A stretch of 64,000 bases of DNA. Source: Leadbetterella lacunae (GTDB lineage: Bacteria > Bacteroidota > Bacteroidia > Cytophagales > Spirosomataceae). The stretch lies in the NCBI RefSeq assembly GCF_042649125.1, contig NZ_JBHRYQ010000001.1:3596001-3660000 (forward strand), written 5' to 3'. Shown here in pieces: positions 15,629-24,497 of the stretch; the first letter of the stretch is position 1; every line of letters starts with the position of its first letter. A program made the position numbers and the translations under genes. Under the pieces are notes generated by a model. It did no database searches. It was not told the origin of the DNA and saw only the letters and a program-made list of their open reading frames with translations.

Positions 15629-17122
15629 ATGAAAGCAATAGTTTGTGAAAATCACGGTTTGCCTAACACCCTAAAGTTCAAAGAAATAGATTCGCCCGCT
15701 ATCGGACCTCACGATGTTAAAATCAAAGTGATGGCGTGTAGCGTAAACTTTCCGGATGTGCTCATTATTCAAAACCTATATCAATTTAAACCAGAATTGC
15801 CATTTTCGCCGGGAAGCGAAGTGTCAGGGGTGGTTTTGGAGGTTGGAGCAGAAGTAACCAATGTAAAACCAAACGACCGTGTATTGGCTTTATGTGGTTG
15901 GGGCGGCTTTGCAGAAGAGTTGGCAGTAAATAGCAGCCGAGTTTTCCCGATTCCCGATAAAATGGATTACATCACAGCGGCCTCCTTGATGTATAATTTT
16001 GGTACTTCATATTATGCACTTAAAGACAGGGCCAATTTACAAGCAGGCGAAACACTCCTGGTGCTCGGAGCAGGTGGGGGCGTTGGGTTAGCAGCTGTAG
16101 AGCTTGGAAAACTGATGGGTGCTACAGTTATTGCGGCGGCTTCAACAGACGAAAAACTAGCGGTATGTAAAGAAAAAGGTGCCGATTTTTTGATAAAATA
16201 TGACAACTTAAAAGGCGACTTAAAAGAAATAACCAATGGTAAAGGCGTAGATGTGGTCTATGACCCCATTGGCGATAAATATGCTGAGCCTTGTGTGAGA
16301 TCTATGGCTTGGAAAGGCAGATATTTGGTGGTGGGTTTTGCGGCAGGAGAGATTCCTAAAATCCCTTTAAACTTGGCTTTGCTCAAAGGTTGTGCTATTA
16401 CGGGTGTTTTTTGGGGGCAGTTTGCGGCTTTAGAGCCGAAAAAAAACTTCCAAAATGTGATGCAGCTAAGTGAGTGGTTTTTAAACGGAAAACTTAGCCC
16501 GCATATTCACAAAGTGTATGAGTTGGCTGAAACCGTGGAGGCATTGCAAGCCATGGCCGATCGAAAAGTGATAGGTAAGGCAGTAGTTGTTACTTCTGAT
16601 GAGGCTAAAGTGAGGTTTGAGCCGAGTTCTCCAGCTGAAATTGACCCTCCGAAAAAAGAGGGGAATAAATTGATTTTTGAGAACTTCGAACAAATAAAAG
16701 CATTCGTAGGGCAGGAGTTTGGGCATACTGAATGGCTCACCGTAGATCAAAAAATGATTAATGAATTTGCCGCTGCTACGCTTGATGAGCAATGGATTCA
16801 TGTTGATACTGAAAAAGCGAAAGACTCTATTTTTGGGCAAACCATCGCTCATGGGCTTTTGACGCTTTCGCTTACTCCAAAGTTTTTAGAAGAACTTTAT
16901 GAAGTTAAAAATACCAAAATGGGCATTAATATGGGTTCTGACAAAGTGAGGTTTTTAAATCCGGTTTTATCAGGAAGTAAACTCAGGATGACGGGTGTTT
17001 TAAAGTCCGTTTCTGACATGCCAAACAATGGACTAAAAATGCTCGTGGAAGCCAAAATAGAGATAGAAGGCAAGTCGAAACCCGCTTGTGTGGCAGAGTT
17101 GTTAAGTATTATCTATCGTTAA
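15629..17122 (+). CDS. fusion of a zinc-independent MDR quinone-oxidoreductase-like domain with a MaoC dehydratase domain
   Basis: 497 residues in two parts. Residues 1 to about 325 are a medium-chain reductase of the NADPH:quinone oxidoreductase type: PGSEVSGVVLEVG, the nucleotide motif LGAGGGVGLAAVELGKLMGA and VDVVYDPIGD; catalytic zinc ligands are not apparent. Residues about 345-497 are a MaoC/R-hydratase hot-dog domain with DEQWIHVDTEKA and the dehydratase motif AHGLLTL. The first part would reduce an enoyl or quinone-like substrate with NADPH, the second would hydrate an enoyl thioester. Both suit fatty-acyl or polyketide-type chemistry. The frame is continuous across the junction, so the fusion is real in this sequence. 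The substrate is unknown. Confidence 0.85.
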   Translation: MKAIVCENHGLPNTLKFKEIDSPAIGPHDVKIKVMACSVNFPDVLIIQNLYQFKPELPFSPGSEVSGVVLEVGAEVTNVKPNDRVLALCGWGGFAEELAVNSSRVFPIPDKMDYITAASLMYNFGTSYYALKDRANLQAGETLLVLGAGGGVGLAAVELGKLMGATVIAAASTDEKLAVCKEKGADFLIKYDNLKGDLKEITNGKGVDVVYDPIGDKYAEPCVRSMAWKGRYLVVGFAAGEIPKIPLNLALLKGCAITGVFWGQFAALEPKKNFQNVMQLSEWFLNGKLSPHIHKVYELAETVEALQAMADRKVIGKAVVVTSDEAKVRFEPSSPAEIDPPKKEGNKLIFENFEQIKAFVGQEFGHTEWLTVDQKMINEFAAATLDEQWIHVDTEKAKDSIFGQTIAHGLLTLSLTPKFLEELYEVKNTKMGINMGSDKVRFLNPVLSGSKLRMTGVLKSVSDMPNNGLKMLVEAKIEIEGKSKPACVAELLSIIYR

Positions 17123-17207
17123 GGAATATTTTGATTGCGAGTATTTGATAAGTCTGTTGTTAAAACTTCAGTATTTTACGATATTTGCCTTCCAAAAATA
17201 CCAATAT

Positions 17208-17915
17208 ATGAAAAACATCGATGTCTGTTTGTCTCCTGATCTTTTGCATTTACATAAACTAAATAACTCCATTGTCGTAGTTACGGATATTTTTAGGGCT
17301 ACTTCGTGTATGGTTACTGGTTTTGCTTATGGCGTAAGTAGTATTATTCCGGTTGCAAGTGTAGAAGAGTGCAAAAAACTACAAGACATGGGCTACGTGG
17401 CAGCAGCAGAACGCGATGCTCAAAAAGTAGAAGGTTTTGATTTGGATAATTCGCCTTTCAGTTACATGGATGAGCGATTGGTTGGTTCTAAAATAGCGAT
17501 GACCACTACAAACGGTACCTTGTCCATATCGAAAGCCAAGCCTGACGCAGTAAAAGTGGTGGTGGGAGCATTTTTAAACTTAGGTGCTATAATAAGTTAT
17601 TTACAAAATCAGCCTTATGATGTTCTTGTGCTTTGTGCAGGCTGGAAAGGCCGCCCAAACCTCGAAGATACCTTGTTTGCTGGAGCGGTAGTGGAGGCAC
17701 TTAAAGACGAATATTTTGTTTCTGAAGATTCGGCTATCATGGCCATGAGGGTATATAACGAAGCCAAAAGCAACATGGGAGCGTATCTATCAAATTCATC
17801 GCATATCAGAAGACTCCAAGGTTTAGGAATTCACAAAGACATCAATTATTGTTTACAAAAAGACCTTTACGATATTGTGCCGGTTTTGAGAGGAAATGAA
17901 CTGGTTTTGGCTTAA
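17208..17915 (+). CDS. comB: 2-phosphosulfolactate phosphatase family protein
   Basis: 235 residues from ATG 17208; a TTG start at 17145 would add 21 residues unlike the family. ComB motifs: VVVTDIFRATSCMVTGFAYG near the N-terminus, NSPFSYMDERLVGSKIAMTTTNGT in the middle (short pieces NSPF and TTTNGT), and VLCAGWKGRPNLEDTLFAGA. In methanogens ComB releases phosphate from 2-phosphosulfolactate on the coenzyme M route; many bacteria without coenzyme M have it, where the role is probably sulfolactate formation or another phosphatase activity. No other sulfolactate gene is visible nearby. Confidence 0.85.
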   Translation: MKNIDVCLSPDLLHLHKLNNSIVVVTDIFRATSCMVTGFAYGVSSIIPVASVEECKKLQDMGYVAAAERDAQKVEGFDLDNSPFSYMDERLVGSKIAMTTTNGTLSISKAKPDAVKVVVGAFLNLGAIISYLQNQPYDVLVLCAGWKGRPNLEDTLFAGAVVEALKDEYFVSEDSAIMAMRVYNEAKSNMGAYLSNSSHIRRLQGLGIHKDINYCLQKDLYDIVPVLRGNELVLA

Positions 17916-17936
17916 AATTTTAAATTAAAAAACACA

Positions 17937-18206
17937 ATGGCATCATCATTTAATATTGATTTTCCGGGTTCTGCTAATGAGTTTGTGGTAAATGCCAACA
18001 AGGCTATTCAAACCAAAGGTGGGATTTTTGAGGGAAACCATGAAGCGGGCAATTTTAGTTTAAAAACACTTATTGGTGCCGTAAAGGGCACATATAAGAT
18101 AGTGCCAAATACAGGCAGCCAAACCAAAATAGCAGTTACCATTACACAGAAACCAATGCTTGTGCCTATTTCAAAAATTCAAGAAGTGATTTCTCAGTAT
18201 TTTTGA
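17937..18206 (+). CDS. small conserved-looking protein of unknown function
   Basis: 89 residues without signal peptide. It contains predicted strands (GGIFEGNHEAGNFSLKT, GTYKIVP, KIAVTITQKP) and a C-terminal helix ending in a YF pair, suggesting a small alpha-beta domain; a polyhydroxyalkanoate-system or SRPBCC-like fold is only a guess. It starts 21 nt after comB and is probably in the same transcript. The stop abuts the stop of the convergent PA14 gene with no base between and no terminator. Confidence 0.6.
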   Translation: MASSFNIDFPGSANEFVVNANKAIQTKGGIFEGNHEAGNFSLKTLIGAVKGTYKIVPNTGSQTKIAVTITQKPMLVPISKIQEVISQYF

Positions 18207-20576
18207 TTATTTAATCACAAAGCTCTCTGAAACTTCGTTTTGATCTATTTTTAAAACAATATAGTATTTCCCTTTTTTAAGGCGATTAACAGGTAAGTTT
18301 TTGATTTGAGTACCGAGGTTTTCTTGGTATTTCAAATCTATCAATGTAGCCAAGGTTTGTCCTTTTTCGTCATTAAGCTTTAAACTTACATCTCCGGGTT
18401 TATTTAGCCTAAATATTATTCGCTTTAAATTATCGGTAGGCACATCTTCAATCATACTCTCGGTCTGGCTACTCGAAGCCGCCTTCCTGGCATTCGCTTC
18501 GTTTTCAATCGCCATAAACTGTTGCTGAATGCAATCTGCGATTTTCGCCTCAAAAACACCCGAAGTTTTCACCTCAAAACCAGGAAGTAACACGATGCTG
18601 TTTCCTGCCGTAAAACTAATATTTTGGGTATTGGGTATGGTGCTTGTAGTTTCTATTCGTTTTTTGGCTTTAAAGGTCTCTGTTGCCAAGCTAACTCTTT
18701 CTAGTTTTAGGGTGTCAGTGCCACAATGAATATCCACGCCTCGGCAGTTGCAGTTGTCGTCAAACTTGTCGTAACTGGTAAGCGGGTCGCCGTCGTCACA
18801 AGGCGTGCCCTTGGGGTTGCATATTTTGGCATCAAAAGTTATTTTACTAAACCCTGAGCAGCTGGCATCGCCATGGTTTGAAAGCGAAGTAATTAAGATA
18901 TATTTGGCTTTTAAGTCATTGAAATTTGGCCCCACAAAACCTGCGTAGTCTGCCAAAGCGGGAGCTTTTGGCCAAGTGTAGTTCCCACCTAGTGATAGCC
19001 AAGTTACGCCATCCATGGAGTAGTCTACCGCCACTTGGTTAAATCCTTTGTTTGTTTGTCCGGTCACGTTATAATTCCAAACTCTACTTGCTCCAAATTT
19101 ATATACATCCGAAAAACTGTATTTTATCCAATGTGAATTGCCTGTTCTGGCGGTGTTTGGGTTTGGTGTAGGCGAGCATGAAACCCAAGTAGCTTCTTCT
19201 AGTGGTAAAAAATTATCCGTTGGCTTGCAATCGTCGTAGGGTTGATATTTTGCTGCGGTGTCGTTACAGTCAGGTCCCGAACATGGAGTTCCTACACAGT
19301 CACAGTTGGCGTTTATTTTATCGTTGTTTGTAAATGGATTGTTGTCGTTGCATGGCGTATTTAATGCGATACACGAAACCTCACATTTGTAGTCAAACAT
19401 ATAGTGAGAGGGCACTAGTTTCCAGTCTTTATGCGTATAAAATGGTGTTTTCCAAAATAAGTTAAAGTGGTCTCTCCACGTGTTTTCTTTGTGTCTAAAT
19501 TCGTAGTAATAGTATTTTCCTTTTTCTAAATATATAGGCGAAGAAGACTGCAAGATAGATAGTTTGTGATCGTATTCTGAAGTTCCGTTTATTACTACTA
19601 ATTGGTGATTTTGTTTATAAATTATTTCATCGTTTTTACTAAGAAAAAAATACGTTTGGTTATCACCTGTTATGTTAAATTCGTAGTTTCCAGTTACGGG
19701 CACCGTGAGGTATCCTTGCACCAAGGTTCCATAGTTATCTCTCGATGAGGGCTCCAACGGGCCATAAGCACCTTTGAGTAGTTCTCGCCTGTCTGGCACT
19801 AGCGGAAAATTCGGGGCGTTGGTTAGGTCATTTTCTATATATGAACCCGGAATGTTGTCATAATAATAAGCCTCTACTTTACCTCGCACACCTACACAAG
19901 CGTTTATACTTGGAGTTTCGCCCACGCAGTTGCAAAATCCATCTTGTACATCATTTACAGTCAAAGGGTTTCCGTCATTACATGCCTGTCCTCTTGGTGG
20001 GCAAGTGACGCCACAGTTGTAGCCATATATATAATCGAAGTTTACGATTGTCCAGGTCGTTTCTGTATTTTTTTTCCAAAAAAGAGTAGCATCATCTCCA
20101 CCACTTCCTTCTAGGTTTATTAACTCAAAATAATAGTATTGGTTGGCCACTAACTGTATCGTAATAGAAGTTTGGCTAGGGTATTTGGTATGATCATCAA
20201 TATCTGTGTATTGCGGTACTTCTGCTCTAAGTCTCTTGTTGTTTGGATTTTCGTTACTGCTCAAATAAAACAAAACTTGGTCGTCGCCCGTGACATTAAA
20301 AACATAAGTGGCCGTTTGTGGCACTTTTATATATCCTCTAATCAAAGCCCCGTAATAGTTTGTGAAATTTACAGGTGTAGCCAAACTAAATAAATCCTGA
20401 GAGCCCGAAGGCAGGTCAGGGTAGTTTTCAAGAGCAAAAAGAGCACTGGTATCTGGTTTGGACTTAAAATTATCCCAATATGACCATTTTACTTTTCCTG
20501 CTGTGCCTATACAGCTTTGAGAAAAAGCAGAACCAAAAGAAGTTATAAATACTATAATTAGAATTAGTTTTTTCAT
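18207..20576 (-). CDS. secreted PA14-domain surface protein with type IX-like sorting domain
   Basis: 789 residues with a signal peptide (about 1-19). Two PA14-like domains (about 20-190 and 225-400) share GK(V)xxxYxDN starts and YGxL(I/V)xGY(I/L)xVP strands. A discoidin-like domain follows (about 450-590; VDYSMDGVTWLSLGG). Between domains sit three short Cys repeats of the type CNDGNPLTVNDVQDGFCNCVG (C..PCxDxxPxTxxDxxxxxCxC). SIVLLPGFEVKTSG precedes the last 80 residues, which look like a type A T9SS sorting domain (KGKYYIVLKIDQNEVSESFVIK region). PA14 domains commonly bind carbohydrate. It is the last gene of the DUF1800-DUF1501 unit, 1 nt after the DUF1501 gene. Confidence 0.8.
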   Translation of the reverse strand: MKKLILIIVFITSFGSAFSQSCIGTAGKVKWSYWDNFKSKPDTSALFALENYPDLPSGSQDLFSLATPVNFTNYYGALIRGYIKVPQTATYVFNVTGDDQVLFYLSSNENPNNKRLRAEVPQYTDIDDHTKYPSQTSITIQLVANQYYYFELINLEGSGGDDATLFWKKNTETTWTIVNFDYIYGYNCGVTCPPRGQACNDGNPLTVNDVQDGFCNCVGETPSINACVGVRGKVEAYYYDNIPGSYIENDLTNAPNFPLVPDRRELLKGAYGPLEPSSRDNYGTLVQGYLTVPVTGNYEFNITGDNQTYFFLSKNDEIIYKQNHQLVVINGTSEYDHKLSILQSSSPIYLEKGKYYYYEFRHKENTWRDHFNLFWKTPFYTHKDWKLVPSHYMFDYKCEVSCIALNTPCNDNNPFTNNDKINANCDCVGTPCSGPDCNDTAAKYQPYDDCKPTDNFLPLEEATWVSCSPTPNPNTARTGNSHWIKYSFSDVYKFGASRVWNYNVTGQTNKGFNQVAVDYSMDGVTWLSLGGNYTWPKAPALADYAGFVGPNFNDLKAKYILITSLSNHGDASCSGFSKITFDAKICNPKGTPCDDGDPLTSYDKFDDNCNCRGVDIHCGTDTLKLERVSLATETFKAKKRIETTSTIPNTQNISFTAGNSIVLLPGFEVKTSGVFEAKIADCIQQQFMAIENEANARKAASSSQTESMIEDVPTDNLKRIIFRLNKPGDVSLKLNDEKGQTLATLIDLKYQENLGTQIKNLPVNRLKKGKYYIVLKIDQNEVSESFVIK

Positions 20577-20577
20577 G

Positions 20578-22089
20578 TTAGTAAGTCAAGCAGCCGTAAG
20601 GGTGATTAATAGTAGAGATGGCCGACGAGTTTAATTTCATTAAGCCTAATGGATAATTATTGGCAGAATACGAATAGAAATTACCCAAATTTGGTAATAC
20701 ATAACATAAATCTGCCGGGCTAACGCCATACCATAGTGCGAGTTCGGCGTACATTTCGTCGGTCGAAACTGCCGGAATGAAATTTCCTCGAAAAGAAACA
20801 TTCATCGGGTTATTAGCATCAACACTCATTTTAGGATATGCCCCAAAAATTTTACCGCCATTTACAGCTCCGCCCATCACCATATTATTTCCGCCCCAAG
20901 CGTGGTCTGACCCCATGCCGTTTGAGGTCATTGTACGTGCAAAGTCAGAAATAGTAAAAGTGGTTACTTTATCTGCTATACCCAATTCTTCTGTGGCTGT
21001 ATAAAAAGCTTTCATGGCTTCGCTTACCACGGGCAGTTTTGAACCTAAGCCACTAACTAAGCCATCGTGCATATCCCAACCGCCATAGGTTACAAAAAAT
21101 ATTTGTCTTTTGGCTCCTAGGTGTTGTCTGACGCTGATTACTTTAGATATTGCCTGAAGTTCGCTTGCAAGCGAAGTAGTAGGAAATGCCGTACTCAGGT
21201 TAGGAACTCGCTTTAAGGCTCCCTGAAAAGTATCAAACGAAGCCAGTGATTTTTTTGCAGTGGTGGCAAAAGTCTTTTCTAGTAGATTAGTGTACACCTG
21301 TGATACTAAACTGTCGATTGTCTGCACCCTAGCTTGGTTCATAAAACCTGTATTGCTATAGTACGTAGGAAAAGACTTTAGGCCTACATTGTTAGGGTCT
21401 ACATTGTCACTTATGGAGTATTCTGCTATGTCTGCACCACGCTGAAATATATTTTTACCCGCCAAAGAGATATTCATCGAAATCTCGCTATTGGTATTAT
21501 TACCTTTCATTAGGTCTGCTATTCTTCCCCCCACACCCAATGCACTTCTGCTTTGCGGCACTGAGGTTTGCCATTGCATAATTTGGTCAGAATGCGAGTA
21601 TACACCCAGCGGCACTTTTTTTACATTGTTTTTATACTCTGTATAATTTGCAATTGGCTCTACCAGTGTACCTACATTGGCTATCATAGCCATTTTGCCA
21701 GTGTTAAAGAGTTGTTGCATTCCCGTCATACCCGGGTGAATCCCAAAAGAAGAATAGTTACAACTATGGCCTCTGAATCCCGTACATTGGGGATTGTTTA
21801 GTGCCAAAGGAACTCCCGCATTAGCAAATGCCAAGTCTGTTCGTAAAGCTTTGTATTCGGCAAAGCCATTGTCAGCACCGCCCGTTCCCGTAGGGACTAG
21901 CATATTAAAAGAGTCGAGCCCTCCCGCAAAAAGTATACAAACCAAAGCCTTGTAGTCTTCTCCATCTGCGGAGTTACCTTCGGGTTTTACAAGGCCATTT
22001 ACCGAAGCCAAACTCGTAAGTGAGCTCAATAGGGTTGCAGAGCCCATGGCACCACAGCCAGCATGTTTTAAGAAATCTCTTCGTTTCAT
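20578..22089 (-). CDS. DUF1501 family protein with Tat-type signal
   Basis: 503 residues. The N-terminus MKRRDFLKHAGCGAMGSAT carries a twin-arginine-like motif (RRDFLK), suggesting folded export. The DUF1501 core has the sulfatase/alkaline-phosphatase-like features CILFAGGLDSFNMLVP near the start and SDFARTMTSNGMGSDHAWGGNNMVMGGAV later (short pieces DFARTMTSNG and DHAWGGN). The function of the family is unknown; it is nearly always encoded with DUF1800, as here (6 nt downstream). Substrates or surface roles are speculative. Confidence 0.9.
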   Translation of the reverse strand: MKRRDFLKHAGCGAMGSATLLSSLTSLASVNGLVKPEGNSADGEDYKALVCILFAGGLDSFNMLVPTGTGGADNGFAEYKALRTDLAFANAGVPLALNNPQCTGFRGHSCNYSSFGIHPGMTGMQQLFNTGKMAMIANVGTLVEPIANYTEYKNNVKKVPLGVYSHSDQIMQWQTSVPQSRSALGVGGRIADLMKGNNTNSEISMNISLAGKNIFQRGADIAEYSISDNVDPNNVGLKSFPTYYSNTGFMNQARVQTIDSLVSQVYTNLLEKTFATTAKKSLASFDTFQGALKRVPNLSTAFPTTSLASELQAISKVISVRQHLGAKRQIFFVTYGGWDMHDGLVSGLGSKLPVVSEAMKAFYTATEELGIADKVTTFTISDFARTMTSNGMGSDHAWGGNNMVMGGAVNGGKIFGAYPKMSVDANNPMNVSFRGNFIPAVSTDEMYAELALWYGVSPADLCYVLPNLGNFYSYSANNYPLGLMKLNSSAISTINHPYGCLTY

Positions 22090-22095
22090 AGTGGC

Positions 22096-23973
22096 TTATT
22101 TGGTTATCATATATTCTGGTGAAATCATAATTAAATAAAGACCCATTTTGAGTCTGCGTTCTGCCCAGCCTGGGTCAGGGTTTCCGCTTGCGTCTACGGT
22201 TATGGGTAAAGAAAGCAAGGTGTTTTTTATGGTTTGAATGTTGTGTTTCGATATCCGTCCTTGAGCCAATACCAAGTTGTATTTGTCCAAAAACTCACCC
22301 AGTCTTTCGTCTTTGGCGAGTTGGTAATCTTTCACGTAGTTAAATTCAGGGTCAAGGGCACTTTTATATGTTTCTCCCGAGAAAAGGCTATAATACTGAA
22401 TTGGAGAATTGTCGACAATCCATCTGTGTAAGGCATTCATGTAGTTTGCCAGTGAAAGAGAGTTTAACATTTGAAATTCAGGGCCAACTTTCCCCTTTTC
22501 GCTAAGCGGGCCATCGGGCACGTAGGAGGATTGATAAAAGTTAAACACAGATGGCGAGCTAAGCGGCCTTTGTTCTAGTTTGTCGTAAAGGTCTTCCATT
22601 ACGTTTCGGTATACCCCCGTGGTTGCAGTTAGCTCCATACCTTTTACCAAATTCATATATCTCAAAAAAGGCTCTCGCAAATGTCCAAACGTGTCTTGGT
22701 CTTTGGTGGCACAGCACGCTCGGGCTTCGGGGTCAAGCAATATGGCCCTAATGGTAGCCTTTAAGTCGCCTCTCACATTTGATCCATTATTTTTAAAAAC
22801 CTCCGATATTCGTTTCACAAAATCAGGGCTTGGGTTAGATGTCACCAAATGTTGAATTAGTTTTTTCGAAATGAAAGGAGGCACATTTGGGTGATTAAAA
22901 ATAATATCCAATGCATCTTTGATGTCTAATTCGCCTTGAGCCACAGGTCTTGAGGGAACACTTGACTTTAGAAAATACTTGGCCCCAGGCTCGTGTCCAT
23001 TTACTATTCTTGGGTTAGTTTTCCAGGGTTTGGTAATGGCCTCGGTAGAGTCTAATCCAAAAAACTTCATTCGTTTGGTATAGCTTCTATCGTTTGTGGC
23101 CCTTTGACCCAAATATTTACTTTCAGACCAGGAGAGCCCAGTAAAAACCTTTGCCAAATTAGCAATGTCGTCGTTGTTGTAAGTAGGAATTGAGTTTCCT
23201 TGAGAGTCTTTTTTCTCAGTGCCGTCGTCGTTAAGTTCATATAAGCCAATTGAGAAAAGTTGCATCACTTCCCGTGCATAGTTTTCATCTGGAAAAACTC
23301 GATTTGTGCCCAAAGTGTCTGTAGCGTGATTGTTCATAAAAGTCAGATAAACCCCCATTGTGGGGTGATAGGTGATACTATCTATCAAACTTCGGTAATT
23401 TCCAAAAGCGTTTTTGTTTAACAAATCATAATAACTGGCCAGTGCATACGGGTTGTTGTCAAAAGCCGAAAGCCTAGAGGTCACAAAGATTTGGCTCAGT
23501 GCCATTCCTACTCGCCAGCGGAGTTTGTCAGGCGAGGTCATAGCACCTTGAAACCAAGCAATGTCAAATGTATAATCATTAATAAAAAGATTATCGATCG
23601 TATACGGGCCGCCCACGCCTTTGGCATTTAGCGAGTCAACCATGTATTTATGTATGTTTCCTACATAGTTTGTTATATTAAAACTATTGGGCAAACTCAG
23701 CTGCGTATTAAGCCAAGGCTCTATGCCCGTAATTTGTAAACTTGCGATTTCGGGATAACTGGGTCCAAAAGTAGCTTGGGATAAAAACCTAGAGGAGGAT
23801 TTAGGGTTTGGCAAAAAACCTGTGCTTTTGAGCGTTTGTAAGCCACTAGAAGCGTTTGAGCTTGCATTTACGGTTACGCCGTCTATATAGCCTTTGCCAA
23901 ATGTTATGGTTTTTTGAGAAAAACTCACAAAACAATTGGCGGTAATCAGCACAAAACAGATTAAATATTTCAT
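22096..23973 (-). CDS. DUF1800 family protein, exported
   Basis: 625 residues with a signal peptide (about 1-19). Family motifs: RFLSQATFGPSYPEI near residue 62, LRWRVGMALSQIFVTS, NYAREVMQLFSIGLYELNDDG and the C-terminal RPLSSPSVFNFYQSSYVPDG region. DUF1800 proteins are large helical secreted proteins of unknown function found with DUF1501, mainly in Bacteroidota, Planctomycetes and Proteobacteria. It is the first gene of this three-gene unit. A hairpin GAGAGC-N6-GCTCTC lies 30 nt upstream of its start (24003-24020). Confidence 0.9.
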   Translation of the reverse strand: MKYLICFVLITANCFVSFSQKTITFGKGYIDGVTVNASSNASSGLQTLKSTGFLPNPKSSSRFLSQATFGPSYPEIASLQITGIEPWLNTQLSLPNSFNITNYVGNIHKYMVDSLNAKGVGGPYTIDNLFINDYTFDIAWFQGAMTSPDKLRWRVGMALSQIFVTSRLSAFDNNPYALASYYDLLNKNAFGNYRSLIDSITYHPTMGVYLTFMNNHATDTLGTNRVFPDENYAREVMQLFSIGLYELNDDGTEKKDSQGNSIPTYNNDDIANLAKVFTGLSWSESKYLGQRATNDRSYTKRMKFFGLDSTEAITKPWKTNPRIVNGHEPGAKYFLKSSVPSRPVAQGELDIKDALDIIFNHPNVPPFISKKLIQHLVTSNPSPDFVKRISEVFKNNGSNVRGDLKATIRAILLDPEARACCATKDQDTFGHLREPFLRYMNLVKGMELTATTGVYRNVMEDLYDKLEQRPLSSPSVFNFYQSSYVPDGPLSEKGKVGPEFQMLNSLSLANYMNALHRWIVDNSPIQYYSLFSGETYKSALDPEFNYVKDYQLAKDERLGEFLDKYNLVLAQGRISKHNIQTIKNTLLSLPITVDASGNPDPGWAERRLKMGLYLIMISPEYMITK

Positions 23974-24002
23974 TTAAGTGTAATTATCTACAGGGGTATT
24001 AG

Positions 24003-24020
24003 GAGAGCTAAAATGCTCTC
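24003..24020 (-). other. small hairpin between yraN and the DUF1800 gene
   Basis: GAGAGC-taaaat-GCTCTC, perfect 6-bp stem. Read on the minus strand it lacks a T run, so it is a weak terminator at best; it may be a 5' UTR structure of the DUF1800 mRNA. Confidence 0.35.
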
Positions 24021-24071
24021 ACTCACAACTGCAAATAATCAGCCAAAAGGCGATATTCTGTTTAAAACTTT

Positions 24072-24422
24072 TTAAAAGAAGGCATCTTCGAAGTGTAATA
24101 TCTCAAAAGTAGGTTTTTCTAATATCGAAATAAAATCAAACCGGGCTTCGCCTTCCCATGGGTGAGCGTCAAGATAAGCTTCTGCACCACGAAGTATGGC
24201 ATTTTTTTTGGCTTTTGACATCGAGTTTTCGGGAAAGCCGTAGTCGGCATTTACTTTCATTCTTACTTCTACAAAAACCAGCATGTCTTCTTTTGAACAA
24301 ATAATGTCTATCTCCGAATTTCGAGAGGTAAAATTTCGTGTAATTATGTTAAAGCCCTTTGATTTTAAATATTTGACTGCGTAATCTTCGCCCTCCCTTC
24401 CTTTATCTAATTTCTCGCTCAT
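24072..24422 (-). CDS. YraN/UPF0102 family nuclease-like protein
   Basis: 116 residues, normal family length. It has the restriction-endonuclease-like core: GREGEDYAVKYLKSKGF, then NSEIDIICSKEDMLVFVEVRMK with the D...(E)xK-like triad (the usual VEVK is VEVR here), and the C-terminal ARFDFISI strand. The exact role of the family is uncertain; some members are linked to DNA processing. It is divergent from lipB, whose promoter lies between the two. Confidence 0.88.
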   Translation of the reverse strand: MSEKLDKGREGEDYAVKYLKSKGFNIITRNFTSRNSEIDIICSKEDMLVFVEVRMKVNADYGFPENSMSKAKKNAILRGAEAYLDAHPWEGEARFDFISILEKPTFEILHFEDAFF

Positions 24423-24429
24423 TTTTTCT

Positions 24430-24437
24430 TAAATTTG
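24430..24437 (+). promoter_or_regulatory. -7 element of lipB
   Basis: TAAATTTG matches TAnnTTTG exactly, 60 nt before the chosen lipB start. It overlaps a TTG that could otherwise be taken as an upstream start, which argues against that start. Confidence 0.55.
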
Positions 24438-24497
24438 CCTGGTTTAGAATGCTTTTTACAAAATTGTGGTTTTGGAGTATTAAAGATAAATGGTTTG

